Origin: Prevotellaceae bacterium UBA4332
Lineage (GTDB): Bacteria; Bacteroidota; Bacteroidia; Bacteroidales; Bacteroidaceae
DNA: 64,000 bases
Reading direction: 5' to 3'
NCBI GenBank assembly: GCA_002394365.1
Contig: DGTQ01000007.1
Span: 1-64,000 of the forward strand
The notes beneath the pieces were generated by a model. It searched no databases, was not told the DNA's origin, and was given only the letters and a program-made list of their open reading frames with translations. This document shows, piece after piece, positions 45,182-53,106 of the stretch (its first letter is position 1; each line of letters begins with the position of its first letter). Position numbers and translations under genes: made by a program.

Positions 45182-45499
45182 TTACTTCATCTGTTGGCTT
45201 GCTGCATCAGCAAACACATAGCCACGATCGATGGTGATAGTTACACCTTTGGCAATCTCCACATCAAGTGAATTCTGTTCCAGGTTGATGTGCTTTACTG
45301 TACCATATACACCACTGGCTGTTACTACCTTGGTGCCTTCAGTTATGGAATTCTGAAAATTCTTGATTTCCTTCTGCTTCTTCTGCTGTGGACGAATCAT
45401 GAAGAAATACATGATAGCGAAAATTGCCACCATCATGATAATCATTGAATAGCCGCCACCACTGGCACTGCCCTGTGCGGCAAGAATAAGATTTGTCAT
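45182..45499 (-). CDS. yajC: Preprotein translocase subunit YajC
   Basis: The 105-residue product has one membrane segment (about 18-36, YSMIIMMVAIFAIMYFFMI) followed by RPQQKKQKEIKNFQNSITEGTKVVTASGVYGTV, the family signature. It associates with SecDF. Lies 15 bases before the YbbR-like gene and 41 after nusB. Confidence 0.94.
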   Translation of the reverse strand: MTNLILAAQGSASGGGYSMIIMMVAIFAIMYFFMIRPQQKKQKEIKNFQNSITEGTKVVTASGVYGTVKHINLEQNSLDVEIAKGVTITIDRGYVFADAASQQMK

Positions 45500-45540
45500 T
45501 TTTGTTGTCGTTAGTTATTTTTGATTTGTTATTTTAACCC

Positions 45541-46536
45541 TTACGGATTTTGCGTCGAACTCTTTTTCTTATGTGATGGATGCTGCACTTTTGGCATCTC
45601 TTTTCGTTCTGGCATAGTCTTCAGCAACAATCCAGAATCTATTAGGTGTCGGGCGATATTGTCCAACATACCATTTATATAGCCACCAGAACGCGGTGTA
45701 GAGTAGAGTTTTGCCAGACTTACATACTCGTTTATCGTAACGTTGATTGGTATCTTGGGGAAGGTCATCATCTCTGCTATGGCAAGTTGCATGATAACCA
45801 CATCCATATATGCGAGTCTTGAAAAGTCCCAATTGCGACTTGACTCTGTCATATAACGCTGATACTGGTCTGCATTGAGTATCGTTGCACGCAGCAGTTT
45901 CATGGCAAACTCCCTGTCTTCCTCGCTGTCATACTCTGGCAACAGCTTCTGGTTAGCACCATTGGCTGGGTCAAAACGTTTGATGGTCTTCAGAACAAAA
46001 GTATCCACTACATCCTTGTCATCATTCCAATATAGCGAATCCTCCTCAAGTGTCAGACTGAGGTCGTCATTATTCTGTATGAAGAGTTTATAGAGCTTTC
46101 TCCACAATTCGCGATGCGTCTCATAGTCATCCTCCCCAGAAGCCATAAACTCTTTGTAAGCTTCGCTCTGCTCCATCTGAACATACAGATTCTTTACGAA
46201 CTCCAACTTGTCATCCCACGTATTCTTCTGGTTCTCCACAAACTCTATCAGCTGTTTGTTTTCCTCAAGCTGAACAGCAAATTTATTGAAAGCAAACCTT
46301 GGCGAAGGTTCTTTCTTTCCTTCACGCTCTGCCTTAGCCAAAGCTATGTCGTAATGTTTACGTGCCATCTTGGTTACTGCTACAATGAGCAACAGCAACG
46401 TATTGTATAAGTGATACGCCTTCGAGAGAGAGAACAACAGTTCCTTCTCTGCATTGTCTATGTTGTGATTCCCATTCTGAAAATAGGCGTAGGTTAACTG
46501 AATTGCCTTTATTCTTATGAGTTCTCTGTTTATCAT
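45541..46536 (-). CDS. nusB: Transcription antitermination factor NusB (long Bacteroidetes form)
   Basis: 331 residues, more than twice the E. coli protein. The start MINRELIRIKAIQLTYAYFQ and the C-terminal helices (SRLAYMDVVIMQLAIAEMMTFPKIPINVTINEYVSLAKLYSTPRSGGYINGMLDNIARHL) match NusB. The central roughly 150 residues are a helical expansion usual in this phylum. NusB with S10 binds boxA RNA in rRNA antitermination. First gene of the minus-strand cluster. Confidence 0.93.
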   Translation of the reverse strand: MINRELIRIKAIQLTYAYFQNGNHNIDNAEKELLFSLSKAYHLYNTLLLLIVAVTKMARKHYDIALAKAEREGKKEPSPRFAFNKFAVQLEENKQLIEFVENQKNTWDDKLEFVKNLYVQMEQSEAYKEFMASGEDDYETHRELWRKLYKLFIQNNDDLSLTLEEDSLYWNDDKDVVDTFVLKTIKRFDPANGANQKLLPEYDSEEDREFAMKLLRATILNADQYQRYMTESSRNWDFSRLAYMDVVIMQLAIAEMMTFPKIPINVTINEYVSLAKLYSTPRSGGYINGMLDNIARHLIDSGLLLKTMPERKEMPKVQHPSHKKKSSTQNP

Positions 46537-46889
46537 ATTAGTTTCTCCTTTTTTTAGATCGCTGTGCTATAGTACTAATTTTACTGTCAATATCACCCAC
46601 AAAGGTACTACATTTATATACAAAAACAAGGGATAGTTTTTCCTTTTTACATTTTTTTCACAGTTTTAGTAATATGACACGCCCCTTTTCTTGGTTAAAA
46701 AAACTTAAAACACGGTCTATCTATCAACCATAAACAATAAACTATGAACTAAAATTACTACCTTTGCACCCGCAAAAATCGCAAAGCGCTTTTAGGGTAT
46801 GCATCTATTACGAGTGGAAATACCCCATGTGTGATGGCAGATTAAGCATTAATCAATCAATTAACAACTTAATTTAGAGTAACACAATT
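46537..46889 (+). promoter_or_regulatory. rplY promoter and leader region
   Basis: The 353-base gap between divergent nusB and rplY has a -7 box TACCTTTG at 46759-46766. A leader of about 115 bases follows, in which GGGTAT (46795-46800) can pair with ATACCC (46820-46825). This may be an r-protein autoregulatory leader, but the stem is short. No gene is seen. Confidence 0.45.
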
Positions 46890-47489
46890 ATGTTAGAAAT
46901 TACACTTAACGGTCAGAAGCGTGCTGACCTCGGCAAGAAGGCTTCTAAGGAGGCTCGCAAGCAGGGTCTTATTCCTTGCAACATCTATGGTGAGAAGAAG
47001 GATGAGAAGGGTCTGCCAGTTGCAGAGTCATTCGTTATTCCTTTCACAGAGCTCCGCAAGGCTATCTACACTCCTAACGTTTACGTTATCAACCTCAACC
47101 TCGATGGTGAGAAGAAGCTCGCTATCATGAAGGAGCTTCAGTTCCACCCTGTTACAGACGCTCCTCTGCACGTTGATTTCTTCGAGATTACTCCTGAGAA
47201 GCCTATCACTGTAGGTATCCCAGTAAACCTCGTAGGTCTTGCTGCTGGTGTACGTCTTGGTGGTCGTATGTCTCTATCTATCCGTCAGATTAAGGTTACA
47301 GCTCCTTACACACGTATTCCTGAGAAGCTCGACGTTGACGTTACTTCACTCGAAATTGGCAAGTCAATCAAGGTTGGCTCACTCTCTTACGAAGGACTTG
47401 AGTTTGCTACACCTGCTGAGGTTATCGTATGCTCTGTCAAGATGACACGTGCTGCTCAGGCAGCTGCTGCTGCAGCCGCTGAGGCTTAA
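46890..47489 (+). CDS. rplY: 50S ribosomal protein L25/Ctc
   Basis: The 199-residue product binds 5S rRNA. N-terminal L25 domain: LGKKASKEARKQGLIPCNIYG and IMKELQFHPVTDAPLHVDFFEI. C-terminal TL5/CTC beta domain follows, ending in an alanine-rich tail (RAAQAAAAAAAEA). Codon use is strongly biased, as expected for a highly expressed gene. A perfect terminator follows. Confidence 0.95.
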   Translation: MLEITLNGQKRADLGKKASKEARKQGLIPCNIYGEKKDEKGLPVAESFVIPFTELRKAIYTPNVYVINLNLDGEKKLAIMKELQFHPVTDAPLHVDFFEITPEKPITVGIPVNLVGLAAGVRLGGRMSLSIRQIKVTAPYTRIPEKLDVDVTSLEIGKSIKVGSLSYEGLEFATPAEVIVCSVKMTRAAQAAAAAAAEA

Positions 47490-47541
47490 ACAACAGTATA
47501 TCATTTCTCCCTCGTTGAGAGAACAGATAATCACACTAACT

Positions 47542-47577
47542 GAAGGCACTCTAACAAAATGGGAGAGTGCCTTCTTT
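47542..47577 (+). terminator. rplY terminator
   Basis: A perfect 11-bp stem GAAGGCACTCT/AGAGTGCCTTC with an 11-base loop and a short T tract. Confidence 0.8.
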
Positions 47578-47654
47578 AGTTCATAATTATTTGCTGACGC
47601 TCATCAAGCTAAAGCAGTCATAGTTATTCGCTAAAACTGTAATCATTTGTAGTT

Positions 47655-48218
47655 TTGGAAAAGTTTCTTGTAGTTGGTCTTGGAAACCCCGGAATGGAGT
47701 ATCACGAGACAAGACATAATGTAGGTTGGATGGTTGTCGATGCCTTCGCTAAGTCGCAAAAGGTAGCCTTTGAAGACAAACGCTACGGCTTTGTGGCAGA
47801 AACAAGCGTAAAGGGTAGAAAAATCATCCTCCTCAAGCCTACCACATACATGAATCTCTCTGGCAATGCCGTTCGCTATTGGCTTGAGAAAGAGAATATT
47901 CCTACAGAGCACCTCCTTGTAATCGTCGATGACCTCGCTCTGCCTTTGGGCAAGATGCGCTTGAGAGGCAATGGTTCCAATGGTGGGCATAATGGACTTG
48001 GACACATCCAACAGCTTATAGGTCAGAAATATGCTCGCCTTCGTATAGGCATAGGTAATGAATTTCAGCATGGAGCGCAGATAGATTACGTGCTGACAAA
48101 ATTCAGCGACGAGGAGAAACAAACTATCGCACCACTTATTGAAACTTCAGGCGAAATAATAAAGAGCTTTGTACTTGCAGGCATCGATCGCACTATGAAT
48201 GAGTTTAATAAGAAATAG
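47655..48218 (+). CDS. pth: Peptidyl-tRNA hydrolase
   Basis: The 187-residue enzyme recycles peptidyl-tRNAs. Conserved: VVGLGNPGMEYHETRHNVGW (catalytic His in RHN), KPTTYMNLSGN and GNGSNGGHNGLGHI. The start is TTG at 47655: the in-frame stop at 47640 leaves no other start before the conserved VVGLGNPG strand. Confidence 0.94.
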   Translation: MEKFLVVGLGNPGMEYHETRHNVGWMVVDAFAKSQKVAFEDKRYGFVAETSVKGRKIILLKPTTYMNLSGNAVRYWLEKENIPTEHLLVIVDDLALPLGKMRLRGNGSNGGHNGLGHIQQLIGQKYARLRIGIGNEFQHGAQIDYVLTKFSDEEKQTIAPLIETSGEIIKSFVLAGIDRTMNEFNKK

Positions 48219-48280
48219 GGAGTGAAAAGGGGAGTAAAAGGGGGAGTAGAAAAGGGAGTAGAAAAGGAAGTGAAAGAGGA

Positions 48281-48721
48281 ATGACTGAAAGCAAACTGAA
48301 ATATCAGGAGTCGGCAAGACTTGACAAATGGCTATGGGCAGCTCGAATATTCAAGACGCGCTCTATAGCTGCTGATGCTTGCAAAAACGGGCGCGTCACC
48401 AAGGACGGCACTACTCTCAAACCCTCACGCAGTGTGAAAGTTGGAGAGATTATCAGTGTAAAGAAGCCTCCCATCACCTACTCTTTCAAAATACTCAACG
48501 CAATAGAGAGCCGCATAGGTGCAAAACTGGTGCCAGAGGTGCTTGAAAACGTTACAGACCCAAAGCAGTACGAATTGCTTGAGATGTCACGCATTTCTGG
48601 TTTTATAGACCGCCAGAAAGGCACAGGACGCCCCACGAAGAAGGACAGACGAGCTATGGAGGCGTTTACAGAACCTGCACTTTTCGGCTGGGAAGACGAT
48701 GACGATGATTTGGATTTTTAG
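48281..48721 (+). CDS. S4-domain RNA-binding protein (Hsp15/HslR-like)
   Basis: The 146-residue product has an N-terminal S4 fold (ARLDKWLWAARIFKTRSIAADACKNGRVTKDGTTLKPSRSVKVGE). In E. coli, Hsp15 rescues stalled 50S subunits carrying peptidyl-tRNA. Its place after pth fits ribosome rescue. The acidic C-terminus (EDDDDDLDF) is unusual. The spacer from pth (48219-48280) is a GGGAGTAAAAG repeat array. Confidence 0.85.
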   Translation: MTESKLKYQESARLDKWLWAARIFKTRSIAADACKNGRVTKDGTTLKPSRSVKVGEIISVKKPPITYSFKILNAIESRIGAKLVPEVLENVTDPKQYELLEMSRISGFIDRQKGTGRPTKKDRRAMEAFTEPALFGWEDDDDDLDF

Positions 48722-48784
48722 TCCAAAAGACACCATAAAAATAAAAAACTTTTCAAAAAATTGCTACTTTTCAATTTATTTGCG

Positions 48785-48792
48785 TAACTTTG
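48785..48792 (+). promoter_or_regulatory. -7 promoter element of nhaD
   Basis: TAACTTTG, 43 bases before the start codon. Confidence 0.6.
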
Positions 48793-48834
48793 CATTCATA
48801 CCTAAAAAGAATAATAAAAAACTAATACAAAAAA

Positions 48835-50157
48835 ATGTCAACAATTACTATTATCGTTGCAGCTTTCGTCATTGGCTATTTCTTCATAGCCATAGAGAGC
48901 GTAACCAAAATCAACAAGGCAGCTATTGCCATTCTGATGTGTGTTGTATGCTGGACACTCCTTGCAGTAGGGCATGCTGACATGCTGGGTATTTCATTGC
49001 CAGCTGACTGGAGTCTGGGTCACGCTATTGAGAAGAACCTCGGTGAGGCAGGTACTACTCTGTTCTTCCTTATGGGTGCTATGACAATCGTTGAGATTGT
49101 GGACCAGCACGGAGGTTTCAACTGGGTGCGTGGTGCGCTCGCTTCTAAGACTAAGCGTTCCCTGCTGTGGAAGATAGCATTCATGACAGCTATCCTCTCT
49201 GCTGTGCTCGACAACCTCACCACCTCTATCGTGATGATTATGATTTTGCGTAAGCTCGTTCAGGACAAGCAGGACCGCATGTGGTTTGCTGTCTGCGTCA
49301 TCATCGCAGCTAATGCTGGTGGTGCTTTCTCTCCTATCGGCGACGTTACCACCATCATGCTCTGGAATGGCAAGATGATTACAGCTCTTGGTGTTATCTC
49401 AGAGATTATCGTACCTTCTTTCATCGCCTTCATCGTGCCGACAGCAGTTATGCAGATGCACCTGCATGGCGAACTGCCAAAGGTAGAAGACAAGCGCGAG
49501 GCAGAGATAAGCTATATTACAAAAGTTGAGCGTAAGCTCATCTTCATCCTTGGCGTAGGCGGTCTGTGCTCTGTGCCTATTTTCCACTCTCTCACAGAGC
49601 TTCCTCCATTCATGGGCATTCTGCTCGTGCTAGCTATCCTCTGGACTGTTACCGAGATTATCTATCGTCGCAATGACGAGCACGACCCAATGGCTAAGCG
49701 TGTAACCAAGATGCTCACACGCATCGATATGTCAACCATCCTGTTCTTCCTCGGCATCCTTATGGCAGTTGCTACTCTCTCTGAGATTGGCGTGCTCCGT
49801 GCCCTTGGCGAGTGGCTTGACCAGACCATCGGCAACCACTATCTCGTAACAGGTGCTATCGGTGTACTCTCATCAATCGTTGATAATGTACCTCTCGTTG
49901 CTGGTGCTATGAAGATGTACCCAATGGGTCCTCTTGGTACCGACTTCGGTGTTGACGGTATCTTCTGGCAGTTGCTCGCTTACTGTGCAGGTGTTGGTGG
50001 CTCTATGCTCATCATCGGTTCTGCTGCAGGTGTAGTGGTAATGGGTCTGGAGAAGCTCACCTTCGGCTGGTACATGAAGAATGTTACATGGATTGCCTTC
50101 GTAGGCTACGTAGCAGGTATCGTATGCTACTGGCTGGAGAAGACTTACATCTTTTAG
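48835..50157 (+). CDS. nhaD: NhaD-type Na+/H+ antiporter
   Basis: The 440-residue, roughly 12-segment ion-transporter-superfamily protein has features shared with NhaD: LFFLMGAMTIVEIVDQHGGFNWVRGAL, LSAVLDNLTTSIVMIMILRKLV, NAGGAFSPIGDVTTIMLWNGKMI, and VLSSIVDNVPLVAGAMKMYP. It expels sodium or lithium in exchange for protons. Its codon usage is strongly biased, like that of rplY, suggesting high expression. Confidence 0.92.
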   Translation: MSTITIIVAAFVIGYFFIAIESVTKINKAAIAILMCVVCWTLLAVGHADMLGISLPADWSLGHAIEKNLGEAGTTLFFLMGAMTIVEIVDQHGGFNWVRGALASKTKRSLLWKIAFMTAILSAVLDNLTTSIVMIMILRKLVQDKQDRMWFAVCVIIAANAGGAFSPIGDVTTIMLWNGKMITALGVISEIIVPSFIAFIVPTAVMQMHLHGELPKVEDKREAEISYITKVERKLIFILGVGGLCSVPIFHSLTELPPFMGILLVLAILWTVTEIIYRRNDEHDPMAKRVTKMLTRIDMSTILFFLGILMAVATLSEIGVLRALGEWLDQTIGNHYLVTGAIGVLSSIVDNVPLVAGAMKMYPMGPLGTDFGVDGIFWQLLAYCAGVGGSMLIIGSAAGVVVMGLEKLTFGWYMKNVTWIAFVGYVAGIVCYWLEKTYIF

Positions 50158-50159
50158 TT

Positions 50160-50320
50160 GTTTAGGGAATTAGTCGTTTAGTCGTTTGGGGATATCACCT
50201 CAGAGGACTAAACGACCAAACAATCAGAGGACTATACCCCAAACGGTCAGAGGACTAAACGACCAAACGACCAGAGGACTATACCCCAAACGACTAAACG
50301 ACTAACCCCCTAAACGACTA
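50160..50320. repeat. AAACGAC/GTCGTTT short-repeat array with inverted arms
   Basis: TTAGTCGTTTAGTCGTTTGG at the left end faces AAACGACTAAACGACTAA at 50290-50307, with GGACTAAACGACCAAACGA-type repeats between. Same motif family as 5758-5998. Confidence 0.85.
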
Positions 50321-50328
50321 ATCTCTAA

Positions 50329-50961
50329 ATGGACGAACAACTTTTCTTTCTTATAAACGCCCACCACACTGAGTTTTTCGATGCCTTCATGTGGATGGTA
50401 AGCCAAAAGACGGTATGGATTCCGCTCTATGCAAGTCTGCTCTATGTGGTGTGGCGTAACTACTCATGGCGAGGAGCACTCACAGTGCTCCTCGTCTTTG
50501 CCATTGGCATGTTTTTTACTGATTGGGCTAACGCCCATATCCTCAGACCTTGGATAGGCAGGCTTCGCCCAAGCAACCCCGACAACCCCATAGCCCCTAT
50601 GGTGCACATCGTCTATGGCAGGCACGGCAACGGTTGCGGTATGCCCTCAGCCCATAGTGCCAACATGTGGCTGCTCACCTTTGTGGTAAGCCATTGGTTG
50701 CGTTCTCGATGGACTTACGTCAGCATGAGTCTGCTGACGCTCCTTATCTGTTATTCGCGTGTCTATCTGGGGTTCCACTATCCTGGTGACATACTCGGAG
50801 GCTTCGTTCTTGCTGCTATCGTAGCACTTTGTTCGTTCTGCGTTTTTCGCAAGAATCTGTGGAAGGTAGAGCCTGCCAGTCCTGTTCGAGTAGCATTTCT
50901 GCCTACAGTCGTAATCATCCTCACCTTGATTTCCTTCCTTATTGCGTCTGCCTGCATCTAA
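50329..50961 (+). CDS. PAP2-family membrane phosphatase
   Basis: The 210-residue integral membrane protein has about five segments. Motifs: RPWIGRLRP (Arg in place of the usual first Lys of KX6RP), GCGMPSAHSAN and SRVYLGFHYPGD (Arg, His and Asp of motif 3). Members dephosphorylate undecaprenyl pyrophosphate, phosphatidylglycerophosphate or lipid A. The substrate is not known. Confidence 0.87.
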   Translation: MDEQLFFLINAHHTEFFDAFMWMVSQKTVWIPLYASLLYVVWRNYSWRGALTVLLVFAIGMFFTDWANAHILRPWIGRLRPSNPDNPIAPMVHIVYGRHGNGCGMPSAHSANMWLLTFVVSHWLRSRWTYVSMSLLTLLICYSRVYLGFHYPGDILGGFVLAAIVALCSFCVFRKNLWKVEPASPVRVAFLPTVVIILTLISFLIASACI

Positions 50962-51059
50962 CTTCCCTCCCCTCCATTCCTTTTTACTCCCCTTTCATTT
51001 CCCTTTTGCTCCTTTTCAAACTTTTTCCTACATTTTTCTTTTTAATAAGAAAAAAGTTG

Positions 51060-51067
51060 TAACTTTG
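51060..51067 (+). promoter_or_regulatory. -7 promoter element of the small membrane protein pair
   Basis: TAACTTTG followed by the start at 51095. Confidence 0.55.
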
Positions 51068-51094
51068 CAGACAGAAACAGAAACAAGTGACAAA

Positions 51095-51277
51095 ATGAAG
51101 AGTAAATTAGGCAATTGGATATTGGATGTTGCCAAATATATAACAACAGTAGGACTCATTGCTCCTTTCCTCTCATCAGTTACATCGTGGTATGCTTACG
51201 TCTTTATGGCAATAGTGGTGATAGTGATGGTTTCAGCAGGACTATATATGACAAGAGAAACAACTAACAACAAATAA
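51095..51277 (+). CDS. Small membrane protein, DUF6722-like
   Basis: 60 residues: MKSKLGNWILDVAKYITTVGLI followed by two hydrophobic segments (about 14-30 and 33-51) and a charged tail. It resembles short Bacteroidetes proteins annotated DUF6722. The frame extends farther upstream, but ATG at 51095 follows the promoter box at 51060 and gives the family start. Function unknown. Confidence 0.65.
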   Translation: MKSKLGNWILDVAKYITTVGLIAPFLSSVTSWYAYVFMAIVVIVMVSAGLYMTRETTNNK

Positions 51278-51289
51278 AAACTTTGCACT

Positions 51290-51391
51290 ATGAGTATCAG
51301 TTATTTAATTTTTGTTGCGCTATTGGCAGTCGGCTTAACATTGATAGCTCTGTGGGCAGAGCGCTACGATAAGATGCACAAGACAAAATAA
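51290..51391 (+). CDS. 33-residue single-span membrane protein
   Basis: ATG at 51290 to TAA at 51389-51391. One membrane span (ISYLIFVALLAVGLTLIALWA) then a charged tail (ERYDKMHKTK). It follows the 60-residue membrane protein by 12 bases and is probably cotranscribed. Such short companions are common in Bacteroidetes; no function is known. Missed by usual length cut-offs. Confidence 0.55.
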   Translation: MSISYLIFVALLAVGLTLIALWAERYDKMHKTK

Positions 51392-51426
51392 GAGAAACAA
51401 CCTAATGCAGACAACAGCTAAGATAT

Positions 51427-51470
51427 AACAAAGTAAGTTCGTTTGTTGAGCAGAACAAGTCGATTTACTA
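51427..51470. repeat. Degraded 22-bp units of the 7179/52717 family
   Basis: Two units of 22 bp (AACAAAGTAAGTTCGTTTGTT and a more altered one). Confidence 0.55.
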
Positions 51471-51541
51471 AACACCTCCTTGCCAAAATCTCTTTTTAGC
51501 AGGGAGGTGTTATTATAATTATCTGCAGCACCTGATTTACT

Positions 51542-51787
51542 TCACAATCTTTCTTGTAGTGCAATTTCCCTGTACAAGTCAGGCGTGCCCCGCAGCTTCT
51601 TGGTGCGTATCAGATGCTTAATCTGCTGCATGGAGAACACCGTAGGCTTGCCTCGATACACGAGTACCAGAAACTTGCGCCTCTGCTCCTGGCACATTCG
51701 CTCCGCCTTCTTGATGGCGCGCTCCTTGCGCCAGTTGAAAAGCCATCTGTCGATGCTTTTCTTGATGTTTTGAATAAAATTCTTCAT
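51542..51787 (-). CDS. Small basic protein of unknown function, prophage-associated
   Basis: 81 residues, strongly basic N-terminal half (RWLFNWRKERAIKKAERMCQEQRRKF) and FLVLVYRGKPTVFSMQQIKHLIRTKKLRG. Not recognised. It lies 96 bases after the MuF-like remnant on the same strand, so it may be a leftover prophage gene or an immunity/regulatory partner. Confidence 0.5.
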   Translation of the reverse strand: MKNFIQNIKKSIDRWLFNWRKERAIKKAERMCQEQRRKFLVLVYRGKPTVFSMQQIKHLIRTKKLRGTPDLYREIALQERL

Positions 51788-51883
51788 TGTTTATTTGTTA
51801 TTTGAAAATAAATGTGTACATTTGCAACGAGAAAGTTCCTTATCTATGCTGGATTGTAGTTCCAGCCGTGATTTGGGGCTTTT

Positions 51884-52636
51884 TCATTTTCTGAGAGCTT
51901 TTAGGACGTTGGCACTATCTGAGATGCTGTAGAGGATAGTATTCCTATCTGGGTATTCCTTCACAATTATCCAAGTCTTATCATTCTGTATTGAGGTTTC
52001 AAAGAGGTGAATTGTGATATTTTCATTTTTTTTGTCGTCGCCAGGACCTAAATACGTTGACTTCTTTAGGACCTCATCGATATGCAATATCATACGGTTC
52101 TTTTCGGCATAATGTATATGTGGCTGGTTGGTCCATTCATCAATACTTTTTCTGGAGATTTTAATTTCCCTGTTAAATTCAGGATGTGTTATGGTGGAAC
52201 CTTGGATAGCTTTTCTTGCTTCTTTCTTTATGTGCTTGACATCTTCTTTCGTTGAACCATACAAACATCCGTCAATGAACGGGCAGTTGTAGCAGTCCTT
52301 TTCCCTGTTTATAAACAACATCTTCAGGCGGTTAGTCAGTCCGCTATGCCTGTAGACAAAGCAGCTACTGCAATCCTTTGGGAAATACGGGTGTGTATCG
52401 TTGAAGGTGTGCCCGTCCTTTCCTGGATTGTCCTCCAGTCCGCGCTGGGGCGGCGTGGGCTCCAAGTCGTCTGGCATGGTGACGGGCTCGTCGGTCTGCT
52501 CCAGTGAGCACTTGCAGTTCCAGCGGTCGCCAGGGTGGTGCAGGTTCCAGAAGGGGTCATCCACTGGCAGCACCAGTCCCTTCTCCCAATACTGTCGGTG
52601 GGAGTATGTATGACAAGACGAGAAATAACGACACAA
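51884..52636 (-). pseudogene. 3' remnant of a MuF-like phage head protein with toxin-like C-terminus
   Basis: Up to 250 residues remain. The segment EKGLVLPVDDPFWNLHHPGDRWNCKCSLEQTDEPVT is the C-terminal zinc-binding-like end of Mu F/minor-head proteins. Next come Cys pairs (CSSCF, CYNCPFIDGCLYG). The last about 100 residues (INEITKEIKISRKSIDEW-like region through TWIIVKEYPDRNTILYSISDSANVLKALRK) look like a phage-borne RelE/barnase-type nuclease domain. The N-terminal two thirds of MuF is missing and the apparent start (MCRYFSSCHTYS) is probably not native. No other head, tail or transposase gene remains. Confidence 0.6.
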
Positions 52637-52716
52637 CAGTACCTAAATATCACTCCAAGACCAAGCTTCTGACTGCGGATGCATGGTCTTTTTCGTTTGT
52701 TGCACAGCTTCTAAAT

Positions 52717-52804
52717 AACAAACTAGGCTAGTTTGTTGAACAAAGTAGGTTAGTTTGATGAACAAAGTAGCTTAGTTTGTTGAACAAAGTAGGCTAGTTT
52801 GTTC
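52717..52804. repeat. 22-bp tandem array (4 units), same family as 7179-7288
   Basis: Four 22-bp palindromic units, the first identical to the first full unit at 7201. Confidence 0.9.
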
Positions 52805-52844
52805 TGTACTTCAGCCTATTTTGTTAGTTAAAAGCATAGCAAGG

Positions 52845-53013
52845 GCACATTATAGCTATGCAAGGACACATTATAGCTATGCAAGGACACATTGTAGCTA
52901 AGCAAGGGGCACATTATAGCATAGCAAGGGCACATTGTAGCTATGCAAGGGCACATTATAGCTATGCAAGGACACACTGTATCTATGCAAGGGAGAGCTT
53001 CGAGCTAAGCAGG
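52845..53013. repeat. 21-bp tandem array (about 8 units)
   Basis: Units of mostly 21 bp with the core GCACATTATAGCTATGCAAG (ATAGCTAT palindrome), length 20-22. It ends about 60 bases before the lysS promoter box. The short open frame across it is an artefact of the repeat. No gene is seen in 52637-53106. Confidence 0.85.
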
Positions 53014-53072
53014 GAGAGGGGGGAGATTAGCATTTTTCCTTACCTTTATTTTATTATATGAAAATTTATTCG

Positions 53073-53080
53073 TAACTTTG
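53073..53080 (+). promoter_or_regulatory. -7 promoter element of lysS
   Basis: TAACTTTG; the surrounding CGTAACTTTGCAGGACT is identical to that of the wzi-like promoter at 641-657. Confidence 0.6.
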
Positions 53081-53106
53081 CAGGACTATATAATAATGAG
53101 ATAAGA

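Noticed and set aside
52845..53061. Short + strand frame with His-Ile-Ala-Met-Gln repeats
   Set aside because: Created by the 21-bp repeat before lysS; no start context.
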